Translations under genes and position numbers: made by a program
The notes under the pieces: model-generated
What the model was told of the DNA's origin: nothing
Seen by the model: the letters and a program-made list of their open reading frames with translations, nothing else
Database searches by the model: none
In this document: piece by piece, positions 10,453 to 13,311 of the stretch
How the letters are laid out: the number at the start of each line of letters is the position of its first letter
Numbering within the stretch: position 1 is the first letter of the stretch
Origin: Euperipatoides rowelli
Lineage: Eukaryota; Onychophora; Udeonychophora; Euonychophora; Peripatopsidae
Assembly: GCA_003024985.2 (NCBI GenBank)
Contig: PXIH01S0010887.1
Strand: one strand, 5' to 3'
Length of the DNA stretch: 13,311 bases

Positions 10453-10458
10453 TTTAAT
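10453..10458 (-). terminator. Proximal ATTAAA poly-A signal candidate
   Basis: TTTAAT on the plus strand reads ATTAAA on the minus strand, about 115 bases after the GNB1L stop. It is followed by a G/T-containing stretch (TGGTGGAAAAGG) as expected downstream of cleavage. ATTAAA is the commonest variant signal. This would give a short 3' UTR; transcript data would decide between this and the distal site. Confidence 0.3.
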
Positions 10459-10572
10459 ACACAAAGAAGCAATTTTTAGGCTAAACACTACATATTTCAC
10501 CATATACACATATGTACAAGCTTGTAATTACAACAAAGAAACCCAAAAAGGAAATGGAAACATTGAAAAATG

Positions 10573-11231
10573 TTAATTATTAAAAATAGACCATAAACTT
10601 ATATGCTTATCCTTAGATCCAGCAGCCAGAAATCTTTCTGGCACGGACTCTGTAGAAAAGGCAACACATTGCACTGTTGCCCGATGATAACTTAACACAG
10701 CCAATGGTTTAAGTTTCTTACAGGTGAACACCCTTATCTTGGAATCCCATCCTCCAGCTGCAAATATCTTTCCATCAGGACGAATGCACAAACTAGCAAC
10801 TCCAGGATTACGTATGGATACAGTATTACCCAATTGTATGTCATTTCGTTCATTTAATTTATATTCTACAACTTTATCATCAGCTGATCCAGAAAATCCA
10901 CGCATATTCTTTTCATCAAAATCCAAACACATAACTGGTTCTTTATATGGCATAACACGACTAATTTCTTTGCCTTGTGAACTATCCCATAATGAAATAG
11001 AACCATCTTCATAACCTGCTAATAACAGGGAGCCATTGGACAATGTTGGAATGAACTTGAGGCACATGCACATGCCCTGAGGCTTCTCCTGTTTAATGGG
11101 ACACAGCGTTCGGAGAATCTTTTGTGTATGTATATCAAACACTAACACATCAGACAGCTCATTACCACAAATAGCAAGAAAATTATCACTCAGGGCGCCA
11201 CCACAGAATCCCGATGTTGATGGAATACAGC
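10573..11231 (-). CDS. GNB1L-like WD40 protein, last coding exon
   Basis: The exon encodes 218 complete residues plus a split first codon and ends at TAA (10573-10575). The protein shows successive WD40 blade ends: LLLAGYEDGSISLWD, RGFSGSADDKVVEY, FAAGGWDSKIRVF and LAAGSKDKHISLWS. The phrases EPVMCLDFD, NPGVASLCIRPDGK, KPLAVLSYH and TVQCVAF are diagnostic of GNB1L (guanine nucleotide-binding protein beta subunit-like protein 1). The human protein is about 327 residues, so this exon is roughly its C-terminal two thirds; the N-terminal blades are on exons outside the window. Despite the name, GNB1L is not known as a G-beta signalling subunit. The family, related to yeast Asa1, works with the TELO2-TTI1-TTI2 co-chaperone in maturation of PIKK kinases such as ATR. 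The exon has no stop or frameshift and looks functional. It is bounded upstream by a phase-1 intron. The open frame continues six codons past the splice site into the intron, but that part does not match the family. Confidence 0.93.
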
Positions 11232-11258
11232 CTAAAGTACAAAAAGACAAACAAAAAA
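11232..11258 (-). other. 3' splice site (acceptor) of the GNB1L exon
   Basis: On the minus strand the sequence runs through a pyrimidine-rich stretch, TTTGTCTTTTTGTACTTTAG, directly before GCTGTATTCC of the exon. The AG at 11233-11232 places the boundary in a codon of the form xGC (phase 1). Similarity to GNB1L begins right after it, with GFC conserved shortly downstream. This is preferred to a TTG start in the same frame at 11250, because the protein family needs N-terminal blades. Confidence 0.85.
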
Positions 11259-11605
11259 TAATTAAACAATAACATTAGCATGGTAACATATAAGAATAGC
11301 AATTCTGAGAATGTGAACATAATCTTTAGTTAACGAGCCATGTTTATTTTATTTTATTGTAGGGGTTATGAAGTAATAACTCGAGTTTTAGCCTAAATTC
11401 TAGAATACTATTTGCATATGGCTATCATTTCTCTAAACATAAATGAGAGATCACATATATTAGGCTTTGTGATGGGGAGGTTATACCAACCTGAGTCAGG
11501 CTATACAGTATATAGGCCTAGTGGTAATTTAAACCAAAGAAATCTGAAACAAATTTAGTTAGGTTTCTGTAACCCCTTTCAAATTTAGCTAGTTAGCCTA
11601 ATCAT
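11259..11605 (-). other. Probable GNB1L intron sequence
   Basis: AT-rich sequence with no exon recognised. It contains TAGGCCTA at about 11513, TACAGTATA at about 11504 and TACCGGTAGG at about 11612. It separates the exon from the retrotransposon debris and is probably intron, since the exon has an acceptor site and no 5' splice partner is visible. Confidence 0.55.
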
Positions 11606-12013
11606 TGAAGGTACCGGTAGGATTTATAAATATGTGTGAATGATTTCAGTGTTAATAAATTTAATTTCCTTCTAATCGTCTTAGACACATAGTCTGCAAT
11701 CTGCATGGAAGAAAAAACTAAAATTTTGGTCAAAAAATACCCCTAAGTCTTTATGACCGACAACTGTTTTAATAGGATGATTAGGCCTAATTAACCTAAG
11801 AGTATGAGCAATCATGATTTTTTTTATAGACATTTCAACTGTTTTGTCACAATTAATTGAAAGCCCATTATTTGTACATTATTAGTTGTTATGTCTTTCT
11901 GGAGGTTAAACTTATCTTGGTTGGCAATATGTATCAGCAAATTGGATGAATCTAGAGAAAATAATAGGTTTGAGGTCAGACATAAATATATTAAATGGCA
12001 CCTTGTGGAAGTC
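11606..12013 (-). pseudogene. Decayed LINE reverse transcriptase, second half
   Basis: On the minus strand, from high to low coordinates, the frames give RLPQGA (PQG at 12000-12008), FNIFMSDL (11972-11995) and QFADTY. The last has QFAD at 11933-11944, is the catalytic FADD box with one aspartate missing, and is followed by LQKDI. Next come NGLSINCDKTVEMSI (NGLSIN at 11852-11869) and KDLGVFFDQNFSF (KDLGV at 11738-11752), then, after a frameshift, QIADYVSKTIRRKLNLL. This is the standard order PQG, LF..Y.NDL, YADD, LSxNxxKT, KDLGVxxD of CR1/Jockey-type LINEs. The LGPLL segment normally after PQG is deleted, and frameshifts and stops break the frame. No 3' UTR or poly-A tail could be recognised; similarity fades near 11606. 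It is probably the sense half of the rearranged element joined at about 12014. Confidence 0.8.
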
Positions 12014-13153
12014 TGCGGTTTACTTCCAACTAGATTTGGCACTAACTGTGAATCTCTGCTCGATTTGGTTTTAAACAAAAACTCTGAAGTTATACAAAAT
12101 TTCTACTTTATCCCCCCAATCGGGAAAAGTGACCATATTGTAATTGGTCTTGATTAGCATATATCTTGCATTCCTCAAATGTCAGTTTCCTCAAATGTCA
12201 AACTATGGAATTCAAAGATTTTGACAGTGTCAACTTTGAAAACATAAATAGAAAACTGTCTGATCTTATCCCTTTGGTCTATTTTTCTGATAAACAATCT
12301 TTCGACTTTGAATATGATGATCTTATGCTGAAAATTAAAGATAATCTCAAAGAAAGCATCCCTATAAAATCTTCAGAAAGACGAAAGGAAAAGACATCCC
12401 TGGATAGACAGAGAATCTATTGTTTCATCTAGAGATAAAAAAAGCTTTTCAGAGCCTGTCTAAGGGACAAATCACAAAACAAATTAGAAGAGTATAAAGC
12501 TTGCAGAAGCCATCATTCTAACCTTATCCGTGACAAAAGGAAAGCTTTCGAGCTTGATCTGCTGATCAAATGTGAGACTAATAAAGACAGACTTTTCTCA
12601 CACAGAATACACATGAGTACTTCTTATAACCTGAAATATCAGAGATCCAAAATGGAGGTGTACAAATCAGTGATGGTCAAGCTATTTTCAATTTTCTTGG
12701 TCAATTCTTCACTAGACATAACACTACCAGAGATGTCGATCTTAGCTCATGGTTTTGCATGACTTACTGCCAAGAAAGTAATCTAATTAATGAAGAAGAG
12801 TTCAAGGCATACGTTTCCGAGGGCAAAAGCTCCAGATCTGAAGGAGAAGACAGGATCTCTAATTATTTGATTAAACAATGCAGTGTTTTTTTTTAAACAT
12901 TTATAACAAGAGTTGTTAATGCATCTTTTCAAAGGGGGATAGTTTCATTGGCTTGGAAGATAGGGATAACCATCCCCAAATATAAAAAATGCTAACACAA
13001 TGACCGCTCATCATACAGACCAATCACCATCACTTCATCTCTCTCCAAAATTGCTGAGAAAGCAGTGCTCAACACTCAAAAGAATGAATCAACATATTGA
13101 TAACAAAGAAATTCTCTCTCAATCTCAATTTGGTTTCAGAAAGGGTTTCTCTA
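12014..13153 (+). pseudogene. Decayed LINE: endonuclease end, linker, RT first half
   Basis: The plus strand holds the rest of a CR1/Jockey-type LINE ORF2. First is the C-terminus of an APE-type endonuclease, with PTR at 12026-12034, ESLLDLVL, then GKSDH with the catalytic SDH at 12128-12136. The linker follows at 12166-12432, with a DFDSVNFENIN and IPIKSSERRK pattern. After a TAG stop the same frame resumes at 12442 (KLFRACLRDKSQNKLEEYK). A further frameshift leads at 12630 to PEISEIQNGG, then a GKSSRSEGEDRISNYLIK block, LAWKIGITIPKYKK, SYRPITITSSLSKIAEK and finally EILSQSQFGFRKGFS. These match the RT N-terminal boxes KxxGxDGI, WKxAxVxPIxK, YRPIS, SKxxEK and QFGFRKGxST. At least three frames are used and several stops occur, so it is inactive. 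It stops abruptly at 13153 where another repeat begins. Confidence 0.85.
12172..12203 (+). repeat. 16-bp imperfect tandem duplication in the LINE relic
   Basis: TCCTCAAATGTCAGTT is followed directly by TCCTCAAATGTCAAAC, 13 of 16 bases matching. A 16-bp gain shifts the frame by one, which fits the different frames of the endonuclease end and the linker. It looks like a replication slip after insertion. Confidence 0.7.
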
Positions 13154-13311
13154 GGGCAATTCCGTGAAAACATGGACATGGCACTCAAAAATTAAAAATT
13201 GCTTGATAGAATTGATTTTGGGCTCATTTTATAGCTAAAGAACTATATTTTGCTTTTTTTATAAATATATTAGAATTTTGGATCATAATATTGGTGATAT
13301 TTCATGTTAAA
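13154..13311. repeat. Start of another repeat, cut by window edge
   Basis: The LINE reading frame is lost exactly where GGGCAATTCCGTGAAAACAT begins, and no LINE similarity resumes before the window ends. The new sequence is AT-rich. Sequence from about 250 (GGGCCATTC..., later ACTCAAAATTAAA and GCTCATTTAT) has related phrases in the same order, which suggests a dispersed family, but the match is weak. I recall GGGCAATTCCGTG-like ends from invertebrate repeats, not verified here. Confidence 0.4.

Noticed and set aside
10724-11014. A 96-codon plus-strand open frame
   Set aside because: It lies antisense inside the GNB1L exon, which has an unmistakable protein on the minus strand; it is a shadow frame.
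11824-12157. Two overlapping open frames on opposite strands (11824-12078 minus, 11891-12157 plus) as separate genes
   Set aside because: Only parts of each are meaningful. The plus frame is endonuclease only after about 12014, and the minus frame runs across frameshifted RT boxes. Both are retrotransposon relics.
1-13311. CRISPR array, tRNA or rRNA genes, bacterial operons
   Set aside because: No regularly spaced repeats, no cloverleaf-type sequence with A and B boxes, and no rRNA-like segment was seen; the window is eukaryotic.

Overview
The window looks like nuclear DNA of an invertebrate animal. It is strongly AT-rich (by eye about three quarters A+T), full of A and T runs, has one spliced gene with an animal orthologue, and carries several decayed transposons. 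Short words such as TAGGCCTA, GTAGCCTAC, TACCGGTA and TACTGTA recur throughout. I have a loose impression of such words from marine invertebrate genomes, but the sequence does not fix the phylum. Nothing in it suggests bacteria, an organelle or a plasmid.

The only confident host gene is on the minus strand at 10573-11231. It is the last coding exon of a WD40 protein that I recognise as GNB1L, covering about the C-terminal two thirds. Its 3' splice site is clear at 11232-11258, and the upstream exons are not in the window. The DNA from 11232 to the right edge is therefore probably intron, filled with retrotransposon debris.

Right part (11606-13311): two decayed pieces of non-LTR (LINE) retrotransposon meet head to head near 12014. 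The minus-strand piece carries the second half of a reverse transcriptase. The plus-strand piece carries the end of an APE-type endonuclease, the linker and the first half of a reverse transcriptase. The two contents are complementary, as expected from a single copy with a 5' inversion. Another repeat, starting at 13154, cuts off the plus-strand piece and runs out of the window.

Middle (9095-9830): a second, different LINE relic on the plus strand has the C-terminal half of its reverse transcriptase and its tail, broken by stops and frameshifts.

Left part (1-9094): no host exon could be supported. It holds a 432-bp hAT-type MITE (1115-1546) with an exact 8-bp target duplication, a weaker MITE-like element (about 2546-3495), a short hAT-like fragment (4172-4245), two long perfect hairpins (3375-3421 and 5727-5772), and otherwise low-complexity AT-rich sequence. 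I found no new multi-gene system; the most informative features are the inverted LINE, the hairpins and the recurring word pattern.
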